Shown here in pieces: positions 44,123 through 52,133 of a stretch of 64,000 nt of DNA. The notes below the pieces were generated by a model. It ran no database searches, was not told the origin of the DNA, and was given only the letters and a program-made list of their open reading frames with translations. Numbering within the stretch: position 1 is the first letter of the stretch; each line of letters starts with the position of its first letter. Source of the stretch: DVED01 sp963838375 (GTDB lineage Bacteria; Cyanobacteriota; Cyanobacteriia; Cyanobacteriales; Geitlerinemataceae); NCBI GenBank assembly GCA_963838375.1, contig CAWIQY010000016.1, positions 248,001 to 312,000 of the forward strand, in the 5' to 3' direction. Both the position numbers and the translations under genes were made by a program.

Positions 44123-45136
44123 TCACTCCGCAGAATGTTCGCCAGTAATCTTACCTCGAAAAACGACGTAGTTGTAGATGTTGTAGAACAACATAATCGG
44201 AATTAAAAAACCGATAAAGACAATCATGAACACCAAAGAACTCGGTGATGCTGCCGCCTGATAAATCGTGATGGTCGGTGGAATCACATAAGGGAAAATG
44301 ACTAATCCCAACCCCAAAAAAGAGAGCAAGAAAATCAGCATCGTCCAGACAAAGGGCGATCGTTCTTTTTGAGATTGGAGACTTTGGAGTAACAGCCACA
44401 TCAAAACGCCACCCAGGACAGGAATTGCGGCAAAAATGTAGACTTGAGGAGGTTCAAACAACCGCGATCGAACTTGTTCGTAAAAAATCGGCGTGCTCAC
44501 CGTAATAAAAACAGCACCGACAAACGTCGTCAAAGCGGCAAGTTTTGCAGTTTTATAGTGAGTTTGTTGCAGTTCTCCCGTGGTTTTCATCACCAAATAG
44601 GTGGAACCGATCAACACATACCCTTGAATGAGGGTTAACGCCACCAAAATCGATCGCCAACTCAGCCAATCCCAAATTCCCCCGATAAAATGTCCAGCCT
44701 CGTCAACGGCAATCCCTTCAAACACCGAACCGAGAGCAAATCCTTGACCCAAAGCGGCTAAGAAACTGCCGATCCCAAACGCCAAATTCCAGACGAGTTT
44801 CCGATCGGCATTTTCCCGGAATTCAAAAGCAACCGCCCGCAAAATCAACCCGACAATCATCACCACCGCCGGGATATACAAAGCCGTAAGAATCGTACCG
44901 TATGCCAGGGGAAATGCCCCGAAAAGCGCCCCTCCCATCAACACCAACCACGTTTCATTGGCATCCCAAACATTGCCCAAACTGGTCATCAAAATGCCAC
45001 GACGTTCTTCCGTGGAAGCCGTTAGCGACAAAATACCGATGCCGAGATCGAAGCCATCCAGCAAGATATAGAGAAAGAGAAATAGCCCGAGAATGATAAA
45101 CCAAACTTGGGGCAAAAACTGGTCTAATGCGTCCAT
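44123..45136 (-). CDS. cydB: Cytochrome bd-type quinol oxidase, subunit II
   Basis: 337-aa integral membrane subunit with eight to nine hydrophobic helices. The start QVWFIILGLFLFLYILLDGF and the GILSLTAS / NVWDANETWLVLMGGALFGA block are diagnostic of CydB. It pairs with CydA to form a quinol oxidase that reduces oxygen to water without pumping protons. In cyanobacteria it is placed in thylakoid and/or plasma membrane as an electron valve. It starts 9 nt after the cydA stop, so the two are one transcript. Confidence 0.95.
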   Translation of the reverse strand: MDALDQFLPQVWFIILGLFLFLYILLDGFDLGIGILSLTASTEERRGILMTSLGNVWDANETWLVLMGGALFGAFPLAYGTILTALYIPAVVMIVGLILRAVAFEFRENADRKLVWNLAFGIGSFLAALGQGFALGSVFEGIAVDEAGHFIGGIWDWLSWRSILVALTLIQGYVLIGSTYLVMKTTGELQQTHYKTAKLAALTTFVGAVFITVSTPIFYEQVRSRLFEPPQVYIFAAIPVLGGVLMWLLLQSLQSQKERSPFVWTMLIFLLSFLGLGLVIFPYVIPPTITIYQAAASPSSLVFMIVFIGFLIPIMLFYNIYNYVVFRGKITGEHSAE

Positions 45137-45145
45137 ATCGCTCTC

Positions 45146-46588
45146 CTATTGTTGGGCTTCTGCGGGACGACGATCGGGTTCGTGTTGCGCGGGAGTCGTA
45201 TCCAGCGTGGGTTCCACGGCTTCTTTCGGAATCGGCAACTCCAAATTGGGACCTTGGCGAATGATGCGACTGCCAAAGTACAGCGCAGCCACAAACAGCA
45301 AGGAATAGAGTACGGCAAATCCACTCAGCGACGCCAACACCTCCCCGGCGGGTAAATGCGATGCGGCATCGGCGGTGCGAACTTGTCCGTAAACCGCCCA
45401 AGGTTGCCGTCCTACACAGCGGACAATCCAGCCCGTTTCTACGGCGATATAGCCCAGGGGTGCTGCGGTAATCCAACCGAATAAGAGCCATTTTTGTCGG
45501 GCGATGGCATCAGCAGCAAGTTTTCCACGCATCCACTGAACCACGCTAAACAACATTAAACCCGCTAAGAAAAATCCAATCCCGCTCATAATTCGGAAAG
45601 AATAGTAAATCAATCCCACCATGCGGGGACGATTTTCCGGCTGCCATTCTTTGAGTCCTTGTACGGGTTCGGACAGCGTGGGTTTGAGTTCCAAAATGTA
45701 GCTTAAAGCGCGAGGAACTTTAATTTCCCAATCGTTTTTTTCAGCTTTCTCGTTGGGCAGTGCGACTAAACTCCAATCGGCAGATTGTCCGGCGGGGAGG
45801 GTTTCCCATTGTGCTTCGATCGCCGCTAGTTTGGTGGGTTGATAGTGATAAACTTGTTCGGCACTCAAATGTCCGATGAAAATTTGTAGCGGAGTAACGG
45901 CGATCGCGGCGGCTAAGACAATTTTGAAAGATTTGGCAAAAAACGCTTCGTGGCGGCGGTTGATAATGTACCAAGCGCTAATTCCACCAATGACAAATAG
46001 CGAAGTCTCTAATGTTGCAAAGAACATATGGAGAACGCTATTGAGCATGAAGGGGTTGAGAATAGCTTGGAAGTAATCGCTGACGATGAATTTGCCATCG
46101 ACAAATACGCCACCTGCTGGAGTTTGTAGCCAAGAATTCGCCACCAAAATCCAAAAAGTTGAGAGGTTCGCGCCAAAGGCAACCATAATGGTTGCTAGGT
46201 AGTGAATGGGAGGTGGAACCCGTTCCCAACCGAAGAGCATAATCCCTAGAAATCCAGCTTCTAGCATGAATGCCATGGACGCTTCAAAACCTAAAATGCT
46301 ACCAAAAAAATCGCCCACGGCTTCGGAAAAAGGCGCCCAATTTGTGCCGAATTGAAATTCCATCGGCAGTCCGGAAGCCACCCCAATCCCGAAATTGAGA
46401 ACGTACAATTTCGACCAAAATCTTGCGTGGCGATAATAGTCGGGATTTCGGGTTTTCAGCCACATCCCTTCGACAATCACCAGGTAGATTGCCATTCCCG
46501 TGGTGAGGACGGGCCACAGCATATGAAAAATCGCAGTTAAGGCAAACTGCATTCGCGATAAGGCGACGGTATTTGTGAAAAAGTCCAT
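45146..46588 (-). CDS. cydA: Cytochrome bd-type quinol oxidase, subunit I
   Basis: 480 aa. Seen: RMQFALTAIFHMLWPVLTTG with the first heme ligand H, FEASMAFMLEAGFLGIMLFG with the acidic residues near the hemes, MLNSVLHMFFATLETS with the second H, and ETGWIVRCVGRQPWAVYGQV, the GRQPW motif of the family. The quinol loop between helices 6 and 7 is short, as in the cyanide-insensitive branch. The C-terminus is Pro/Glu-rich (PTLDTTPAQHEPDRRPAEA). First gene of cydAB; divergent from xisH. Confidence 0.95.
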   Translation of the reverse strand: MDFFTNTVALSRMQFALTAIFHMLWPVLTTGMAIYLVIVEGMWLKTRNPDYYRHARFWSKLYVLNFGIGVASGLPMEFQFGTNWAPFSEAVGDFFGSILGFEASMAFMLEAGFLGIMLFGWERVPPPIHYLATIMVAFGANLSTFWILVANSWLQTPAGGVFVDGKFIVSDYFQAILNPFMLNSVLHMFFATLETSLFVIGGISAWYIINRRHEAFFAKSFKIVLAAAIAVTPLQIFIGHLSAEQVYHYQPTKLAAIEAQWETLPAGQSADWSLVALPNEKAEKNDWEIKVPRALSYILELKPTLSEPVQGLKEWQPENRPRMVGLIYYSFRIMSGIGFFLAGLMLFSVVQWMRGKLAADAIARQKWLLFGWITAAPLGYIAVETGWIVRCVGRQPWAVYGQVRTADAASHLPAGEVLASLSGFAVLYSLLFVAALYFGSRIIRQGPNLELPIPKEAVEPTLDTTPAQHEPDRRPAEAQQ

Positions 46589-46744
46589 AACTCGTGCTTC
46601 GCGTCTGTGTAAACTCGATCGTATTTGTTACGAGATATCTCTATAACTTTATTTCTTTTAACAAATATTCGCGATTCGAGCCACTGACAGAGGGTCAAAC
46701 TCGGACAATCTACAGATTTGCTTCAGGATCGATCGCTCTGGGTG

Positions 46745-46782
46745 TGATGCGTTAATCTAAACGTAGCGACGTTTGCATTGAA
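46745..46782 (+). promoter_or_regulatory. Upstream element of xisH, repeated at 47619
   Basis: TGATGCGTTAA, then AACGTAGCGACGTTTG, directly precedes xisH. The same arrangement (TGATGCGTTAA...TTAACGTAGCAATGTTTG) recurs at 47619-47650 downstream of xisI. Conservation of both words suggests a promoter or binding site. No sigma box is identified with confidence. Confidence 0.45.
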
Positions 46783-46789
46783 CGATGGG

Positions 46790-47206
46790 ATGCCTGCGAA
46801 AGATATTTACCATAATGCGGTTAGATTTGCATTAATTAAGGATGGTTGGGAGATTTTAACAGAAGATTATGCTTTGGAATATGGGGACGATCGCTTATAC
46901 GTAGATATTGCCGCAGAAAAATCGATCGCGGCAGAAAAGCAGGGTCGCAAAATTCTGGTCGAGGTGAAGAGTTTCTTGGGACGTTCATTTTTTTACGATC
47001 TCGAACAAGCCGTAGGACAGTATGTTATTTATCGAGATATTGTGGAGGAGACTGATTTAGATTTTCAACTGTATTTGGCGATTACAACCGGAATCTATAA
47101 AAGTCATTTTAAGCGAAAGTTGGCTCAAATGATTGTCAACCGCCATCAAGTGAATTTGTTAGTCGTTGATTCTGAAAGTGAGGCGATCGAGCGATGGATA
47201 GATTAG
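46790..47206 (+). CDS. xisH: XisH family protein
   Basis: 138 aa from ATG 46790; a TTG at 46778 would add four residues. It belongs to the XisH family, first described as a factor needed for fdxN-element excision in Anabaena and widespread in cyanobacteria that lack that element. The sequence MPAKDIYHNAVRFALIKDGW, then LYVDIAAEK and ILVEVKSFLG, shows the D...E-x-K pattern of an endonuclease-like fold. It overlaps xisI by 13 nt. Confidence 0.93.
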   Translation: MPAKDIYHNAVRFALIKDGWEILTEDYALEYGDDRLYVDIAAEKSIAAEKQGRKILVEVKSFLGRSFFYDLEQAVGQYVIYRDIVEETDLDFQLYLAITTGIYKSHFKRKLAQMIVNRHQVNLLVVDSESEAIERWID

Positions 47207-47532
47207 AGCAGCAGCGCGAAATCGTTCGGGATGTTTTAACCCAATACCATCAGCTTAACGAAAAATCGGGGTCTCCTATTGAAAGCGTTTTAGTTTTTGA
47301 TGAAGTCCGCGAGCAATACTTGTTGTTGTTGATGGGTTGGCGCAAAGACGAACGGGTGAAGAGTATCACTATCCATATCCAGTTGAAGGATAACAAGATT
47401 TGGATTGAGGAAGATTGGACAGAAGATGGCGTGGTAACGGATTTGCTCGAAAAGGGAATCGCACCCGAGGAGATTGTTTTAGCCTTCCATCCCCCTCATC
47501 TCCGGCAGTATACTGAATTTGCGATCGCTTAA
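47194..47532 (+). CDS. xisI: XisI protein
   Basis: 112 aa, partner of XisH. Typical blocks: YHQLNEKSGSPIESVLVFDE, YLLLLMGWRKDERV, HIQLKDNKIWIEEDWTEDG, LLEKGIAPEEIVLAFHPPHL and the RQYTEFAIA end. It is always found just after xisH with overlapping frames, as here. The biochemical role of the pair is unresolved; a toxin-antitoxin-like or DNA-processing role has been considered for such modules (inference). Confidence 0.95.
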   Translation: MDRLEQQREIVRDVLTQYHQLNEKSGSPIESVLVFDEVREQYLLLLMGWRKDERVKSITIHIQLKDNKIWIEEDWTEDGVVTDLLEKGIAPEEIVLAFHPPHLRQYTEFAIA

Positions 47533-47618
47533 TCATCTCCTAACAAATTGCCGCACGATCTGCATTTTCCATAAACTCTGGACGATCGAGTTTTGTCTTT
47601 GTCAATCGATCTTGCCCT

Positions 47619-47655
47619 GATGCGTTAAGATTAACGTAGCAATGTTTGGATTCTG
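47619..47655 (+). repeat. Second copy of the xisH upstream element, with no xis gene behind it
   Basis: TGATGCGTTAAG...AACGTAGCAATGTTTGGATT closely follows the words upstream of xisH. What comes next (47660-47795) has no XisH-like frame, so this may be the remnant of a lost second xisHI module or a shared regulatory site. Confidence 0.45.
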
Positions 47656-47795
47656 AAGATGGTTCGATCTGCCAATCGACGATCGATTGTGAAAAATCTA
47701 GCTGTGCTTAAAAGCCTAGTAAGGAGTAGATTTTCGTGACACTTCAGAGAGCTTTAAAACCTGAATGATTCTCTCAAGTTTACTTTTCCCTATTG

Positions 47796-48500
47796 TCAAG
47801 ATATCGCTACAGATTCGGGTTGTTTGGCTAAGCGTCCATCTTCCATATAAACAATTCGATCGGCGATATCCAAAATTCGGTTATCGTGCGTCACCAGCAA
47901 AATTGTACAACCCTGTTTTTTGGCTAAGTCGTGCATCAAATTGACCACATCTCGTCCTGATTGTTTATCGAGGGCGGCTGTAGGTTCATCGGCAAGCACG
48001 ATTTTGGGGCTACTCACCAGGGCACGGGCGATCGCTACTCGCTGTTTTTGTCCCCCCGATAAATCTGCGGGATAATAATTGATTCGTTCTCCTAAACCCA
48101 CCTGTTTGAGCATTTCGGCAGCCCGATGGTGGCGTTCTGGCTTAGAGAAAATACCCCGAACTTCTAGCCCCATTTGTACATTTTCTAGCGCCGTTAAGCT
48201 GCCGTGCAAATTGTGAGCTTGAAAAATATAGCCATTGTTTCGTCTGGCTTTGACTAACTCATCTTGACGGGCACCGCAAAGTTCTTGTCCTAAAATTTTC
48301 AGACTGCCGGACTGAGCCGATCGTAAACCTCCCATTAATGTCAGTAACGTCGTTTTTCCAGATCCAGAAGGTCCGGTCATAATCACGATTTCGCCGGAAA
48401 AAATCTCTAAATTGATGTCGAACAACACTTGTTTTCGGAGTTGTCCCGTACCGAAGAAGTGGTCGAGTTTGCGAACAGCAATTACAGGTTTCTCAGTCAT
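47796..48500 (-). CDS. devA: DevA-type ABC exporter ATP-binding protein
   Basis: 234 aa from ATG 48500 (a TTG at 48512 adds four residues). Motifs: Walker A GPSGSGKTTLL, signature LSGGQKQRVAIARAL, Walker B IVLADEPTAALD, and the H-loop VTHDNRI. It powers DevC; with DevB and an outer-membrane TolC-like channel this exports glycolipid or other envelope components. In heterocyst-forming species devBCA exports heterocyst glycolipids, but homologous operons occur in non-heterocystous cyanobacteria. Last gene of the minus-strand devBCA operon, separated from devC by 83 nt with a palindromic insert. Confidence 0.93.
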   Translation of the reverse strand: MTEKPVIAVRKLDHFFGTGQLRKQVLFDINLEIFSGEIVIMTGPSGSGKTTLLTLMGGLRSAQSGSLKILGQELCGARQDELVKARRNNGYIFQAHNLHGSLTALENVQMGLEVRGIFSKPERHHRAAEMLKQVGLGERINYYPADLSGGQKQRVAIARALVSSPKIVLADEPTAALDKQSGRDVVNLMHDLAKKQGCTILLVTHDNRILDIADRIVYMEDGRLAKQPESVAIS

Positions 48501-48520
48501 GGTTTTTAGCAATGATTGGT

Positions 48521-48542
48521 AGGGGCGAATGGCATTCGCCCT
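48521..48542. repeat. Short GGGGCGAA palindrome between devC and devA
   Basis: AGGGGCGAAT (48521-48530) faces ATTCGCCCT (48534-48542) with one unpaired G. It shares its TAGGGGCGAA end with the longer elements at 29602 and 49798. Confidence 0.55.
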
Positions 48543-48583
48543 GATTCTATGTCGTGTCTTGACACTCCCGAATTAGAGATCGA

Positions 48584-49762
48584 TTACGAGAAAATGTCCG
48601 CCGGATCGGCAGCTTGGAGTCGGCGGGTGGCGATCGATCCTGATACACCACACATCACTAAAGTCAGTAAAAGAACCAGAATTGCCCGACTGACGGGCAT
48701 GGCAATGGGCAGTGCTGTGGCAGTTGCCGTGAGTTGATACGCCCCCAGAGAAAGCGCCAAACCCGGGATAAATCCCAGCAGCGATAAAATCAGTGCTTCT
48801 TCAAAAACGACCCCCAGCAGATAAGCATTGCGATAACCCATTGCCTTGAAGGTGGCATACTCCGCCAGGTGGCTATTCACATCTGTCGAAAGAACCTGAT
48901 AGACAATCACAATGCCGACGATAAACCCCATGGCTGTACCTAAGTTGAAAACAAAGCCAATGGCTGAGGAGGACTTGATATCATTGAGTTCAAAATCAAC
49001 GTATCCCTGACTCGTCAGCACCTGCACATCTTCAGGCAAGTGAGCAGCTAATGCGGCTCTCACCTGTTCGGGATCGTACCCCGGATGTAGGTGAATCAGC
49101 CCCAAACTCACAGCTCCAGCCTCGCGTTTGGGAAACAGTCGTAAAAAATTTTGGTCGCTGGTAATCAGTGCGCCATCATCAGCAAAAGATGCGCCAACTT
49201 GGAACAATCCGGCAACCGTTACAGTTTGTGTCCCAATTTCTGTGCGAACTTGTTTTCCCTGTTCGACTTGAGCAATCAGATCCTGATAGTCACCTCGCGA
49301 TGCGCGATCGAATAAAACCATCTCTGGCAAGCGAATCGCATCTAGCTGTTGGTTGACTTCAGGTAAATTAAAGGCAGGTCGATCGGGATTTTGTCCGACG
49401 ATTAATGTAGATGCCTTTTTGCGGGTTTGGGGATTCCGCCAATCTACCGATCCCAGGTACAACGCATCGGCATCCGCGACTCCGGGTACATCTTGAGCCT
49501 GGAATAGCCGCCGTCGGGTAAAGGTTCGCAATTTCCCAAAGTTCTTGGCTTGGGCGCTGATGAGTACCAAGTCTGTTTGTAGAACGCGGGGATATTGAGT
49601 ATTGCTTTTGTAGAGCGCATCGGCAAACCCGAGCTGCATGAAAATTAGAACGTCGGCAAATGTGATACCTGCTATTGCGGTCAACAGACGCATTCGATCG
49701 TGTTTGAGTTGTAGCAGCCCCAATGGGGTGCGCTGTTGCAATGTTTTGATGAAGCCCAACAT
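48584..49762 (-). CDS. devC: DevC-type ABC exporter permease
   Basis: 392 aa, MacB/FtsX-like permease. A first transmembrane helix (LLTAIAGITFADVLIFMQLG) is followed by a large periplasmic domain of about 230 residues (with ALYLGSVDWRNPQTRKK), then three helices near the C-terminus (IGFVFNLGTAMGFIVGIVIV, VVFEEALILSLLGFIPGLAL, AILVLLLTLVMCGVSG). LQLKHDRMRLLTAIAG at the start is characteristic of DevC. Middle gene of devBCA. Confidence 0.93.
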   Translation of the reverse strand: MLGFIKTLQQRTPLGLLQLKHDRMRLLTAIAGITFADVLIFMQLGFADALYKSNTQYPRVLQTDLVLISAQAKNFGKLRTFTRRRLFQAQDVPGVADADALYLGSVDWRNPQTRKKASTLIVGQNPDRPAFNLPEVNQQLDAIRLPEMVLFDRASRGDYQDLIAQVEQGKQVRTEIGTQTVTVAGLFQVGASFADDGALITSDQNFLRLFPKREAGAVSLGLIHLHPGYDPEQVRAALAAHLPEDVQVLTSQGYVDFELNDIKSSSAIGFVFNLGTAMGFIVGIVIVYQVLSTDVNSHLAEYATFKAMGYRNAYLLGVVFEEALILSLLGFIPGLALSLGAYQLTATATALPIAMPVSRAILVLLLTLVMCGVSGSIATRRLQAADPADIFS

Positions 49763-49797
49763 GGCGGCAACTCCTGATAGTTAAAATTAAATTCTGT

Positions 49798-49865
49798 AGG
49801 GGCGAAGCATTTGAAAGAAAATGTTATGCACAAACCCACAAAAATCTTGTAAATGCTTCGCCCCT
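49798..49865. repeat. GGGGCGAAGCATTT palindromic element between devB and devC
   Basis: AGGGGCGAAGCATTT (49798-49812) and AAATGCTTCGCCCCT (49851-49865) are perfect 15-bp arms around 38 nt. The inner part (AAATGT.ATG.ACAAACC.ACAA) is shared with 29602-29667, so the two are copies of one dispersed element of about 66-68 bp. Confidence 0.8.
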
Positions 49866-49905
49866 CGGGGTTCTCTATTAGCTTTGAATTTTTGGATTTG
49901 AATTT

Positions 49906-51318
49906 TTAGAGTTCAATTTTGGCAGTGACTTGCAAGTTCGTTAGTCCCGCAACTTTCTCGCTAGAAGCCGCATCGAGGCGGATGTGAACCTCTACGACTT
50001 TGGCATCGATATTGGCGGCAGGATCTTCGTTGACCACCTGTTGCTGTCCGACTTCCAAGCCAATACGCTCGACTTTGCCTTGGAGTGAGTCGGGAATTGC
50101 GGGTGATGTTATCGTGGCAGATTGACCCGCCGCAATCTTATTAATATCGCCTTGGTAAACTTCAGCAACGACCATCATCTGCCCGGTTTGTCCCAGTGTG
50201 GCAATGCCCTCCTCGCCAATTTTTTCGCCGGGATAGGTGTGAATTTTCAGGATTTGACCGGCAATGGGAGCTTTGACATAAGTTTTCTCGAGATCGGCTT
50301 GCGCTCGGTTGACGGCGGCAATGGCTCGATCGACTTCGGCTTGTGCCACTTGCACGTCTACGGGGCGCACTTCGGCAATGCTGTCGAGTTGGGATCTGGC
50401 TTCGCTAATTTGTTCGGTTCCGGTCTTTTGGATGCGTTCCAGGTTAGCTTGGGCTTCGTTGAGTTGCTGGCGACTGGTACTGTCGATGCGATCGAGGTTA
50501 GCTTGGGCTTCGTTGAGTTGTTCCTGTGCCGTGCGTTCGATGCGATCCAAATTCGCGCTCGCTTCGGCCACCTGCTGGCGGCTAGTTTCCACAATCAGTT
50601 GTTTGCTGTCGAACAGCGATCGCGAAATGGCTCCGGCTTCGGATAATTGTTGGTAGCGTTGATATTCGGCTTCGGCATTTTTTAATTCGGCATTCAGCCT
50701 GCCGAGAGTGGCGATTTGCGCTTCTCGATCGCCCTCCCACTGGGCTTGGATACGATTAATTGTGGCAATTTGTGCGGCTCTTTCGGTGTCCCACTGGGCT
50801 TGGATACGATCGATTGTGGCAATTTGTGCGGCTTCGTCGCCCTGCCGTTGTGCCTTGAAGCGATCGATCGTGGCTTCTTGGGCGGCGATATCTCCGGATT
50901 TAGCGCCGGCTTCTACCTGTGCCAGACGCGCCTCGGCAGCGCGTACGTCTTCTTCGGCTTGTTCCAGTGAGGCTTTTTGGCGATCGCGGTTATCCAAAAT
51001 GGCGATGGTTTGTCCGGCTTCAACTCGATCGCCTTCCTGGATCGATAGTTGCTCAATTCGGCTTTCTGGCGTGGAAGTTGAGGCGGTGAGATTAACGATC
51101 TCTCCTTCGGGTTCCAAACGCCCTAATGCTGTCACTGTCTGGATTCTAGGGGCGATCGAGACTTGGATCGGCACTTCCTCAACTTGAGTCGCTTGAAATT
51201 GCCAGACTCCCCATGCCCCTAGTCCAACAATCCCCAAAATCGCCACACCCGTCAATGCCGACCAACGGCGAGGCGATTTTTCTGATGCAGCTCGATCGTT
51301 CAACACCTCGAAATTCAT
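49906..51318 (-). CDS. devB: DevB-type HlyD-like membrane fusion protein
   Basis: 470 aa. One N-terminal membrane anchor (about 22-42, ALTGVAILGIVGLGAWGVWQ) is followed by a lipoyl half (VTALGRLEPEGEIVNLTAS, EGDRVEAGQTIAILD). A very long coiled-coil hairpin (about 120-320) is built of repeated segments such as QIATIDRIQAQW and QQLNEAQANLDRI. The second lipoyl half (VKAPIAGQILKIHTYPGEKI) and a C-terminal barrel follow. It bridges DevCA to the outer-membrane channel. First gene of the operon; the promoter region holds a perfect palindrome at 51359-51377. Confidence 0.93.
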   Translation of the reverse strand: MNFEVLNDRAASEKSPRRWSALTGVAILGIVGLGAWGVWQFQATQVEEVPIQVSIAPRIQTVTALGRLEPEGEIVNLTASTSTPESRIEQLSIQEGDRVEAGQTIAILDNRDRQKASLEQAEEDVRAAEARLAQVEAGAKSGDIAAQEATIDRFKAQRQGDEAAQIATIDRIQAQWDTERAAQIATINRIQAQWEGDREAQIATLGRLNAELKNAEAEYQRYQQLSEAGAISRSLFDSKQLIVETSRQQVAEASANLDRIERTAQEQLNEAQANLDRIDSTSRQQLNEAQANLERIQKTGTEQISEARSQLDSIAEVRPVDVQVAQAEVDRAIAAVNRAQADLEKTYVKAPIAGQILKIHTYPGEKIGEEGIATLGQTGQMMVVAEVYQGDINKIAAGQSATITSPAIPDSLQGKVERIGLEVGQQQVVNEDPAANIDAKVVEVHIRLDAASSEKVAGLTNLQVTAKIEL

Positions 51319-51358
51319 GGATATTTTCCTCGCAAGAGAAAAGCTTTATTCTTTTATT

Positions 51359-51377
51359 TTACTAAACGGTTTAGTAA
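51359..51377. promoter_or_regulatory. Operator-like palindrome between devB and the TetR gene
   Basis: TTACTAAACGGTTTAGTAA is a perfect 19-bp palindrome around a central G, the size and symmetry of TetR-family operators. It is 40 nt upstream of the devB start and at the head of the divergent TetR gene. A further half-like word (TTTAGTAATATAAAC) follows near 51393. The likely meaning is that the TetR protein represses devBCA and itself. Confidence 0.7.
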
Positions 51378-51421
51378 TGTCAAGTCCCAAATTTAGTAAT
51401 ATAAACAGTAGGGATAGGGCG

Positions 51422-52108
51422 ATGTCCTTTCCCGATCGATCGTCAGACCTTACAATACTTATTTGCGTGAATTCTTCTACTCAACCCAAATCATCCAGCC
51501 CACCCAGCAACGATAAACCCGACAAAGCGAAGGCGATCTTGGCGGGTGCATTGCAGGTCTTCACGACGCAGGGGTACGCGGCTGCCAGCATGGATCGCAT
51601 TGCCTCCGCCGCCGGAGTATCCAAACCCACGCTGTATCGATACTTTCAAGATAAGGAGCGGTTATTTATTGTTCTGATTCAGGAACTGATGCAAGACAAG
51701 ACTCAGCTCATCTTGAACTTACAAACAAGACCTGACTTGAACATTCCCCCCGACAAAGTTTTACATCAAATTGCAACTTTTCTTCTAGAAGATATTTCTC
51801 ACAAAAAACCGATTATGACCTTGATGCGGTTAATCATTGGCGAGTCTGAACGGTTTCCCCAACTGGCTCAAACCTTTGTTCGCGAAATTGAAAGACCCTT
51901 ATTTGAGGCACTCTCTTTTTACTTAGAATCTCACCCCCAACTGCAATTACCAGACCCCATGGTGGCAGCGCGGATTTTTGCCGGTTCTCTCGTGCATTAT
52001 CTGATCGTTCAAAATCTGATGCAAGGTAGTGAAATTTTACCCTTAGAAAGCGATCGAATGGTTGACGGTCTGATTCAGATGATAATGAGTGCGGGGGATA
52101 ATAAGTAA
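51422..52108 (+). CDS. TetR/AcrR family transcriptional regulator
   Basis: 228 aa from the ATG at 51422, preceded by AGGGATAGGG. Other in-frame starts are 51317 and 51377, which read through or overlap the operator, and GTG 51467. The helix-turn-helix spans KAKAILAGALQVFTTQGYAA, MDRIASAAGVSKPTLYRYF and QDKERLF. The C-terminal helical ligand-binding domain (about residues 85-228) has a TetR_C-type KPIMTLMRLIIGESERFPQL block. It is divergent from devBCA with a perfect palindrome between, so local control of the exporter is likely. Confidence 0.9.
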   Translation: MSFPDRSSDLTILICVNSSTQPKSSSPPSNDKPDKAKAILAGALQVFTTQGYAAASMDRIASAAGVSKPTLYRYFQDKERLFIVLIQELMQDKTQLILNLQTRPDLNIPPDKVLHQIATFLLEDISHKKPIMTLMRLIIGESERFPQLAQTFVREIERPLFEALSFYLESHPQLQLPDPMVAARIFAGSLVHYLIVQNLMQGSEILPLESDRMVDGLIQMIMSAGDNK

Positions 52109-52133
52109 TCAAAATGATGCGTTAGACAGTAAC

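Noticed and set aside
47796..51318. Heterocyst formation inferred from devBCA and xisHI
   Set aside because: Both gene sets are widespread in cyanobacteria without heterocysts, so they do not show the phenotype.
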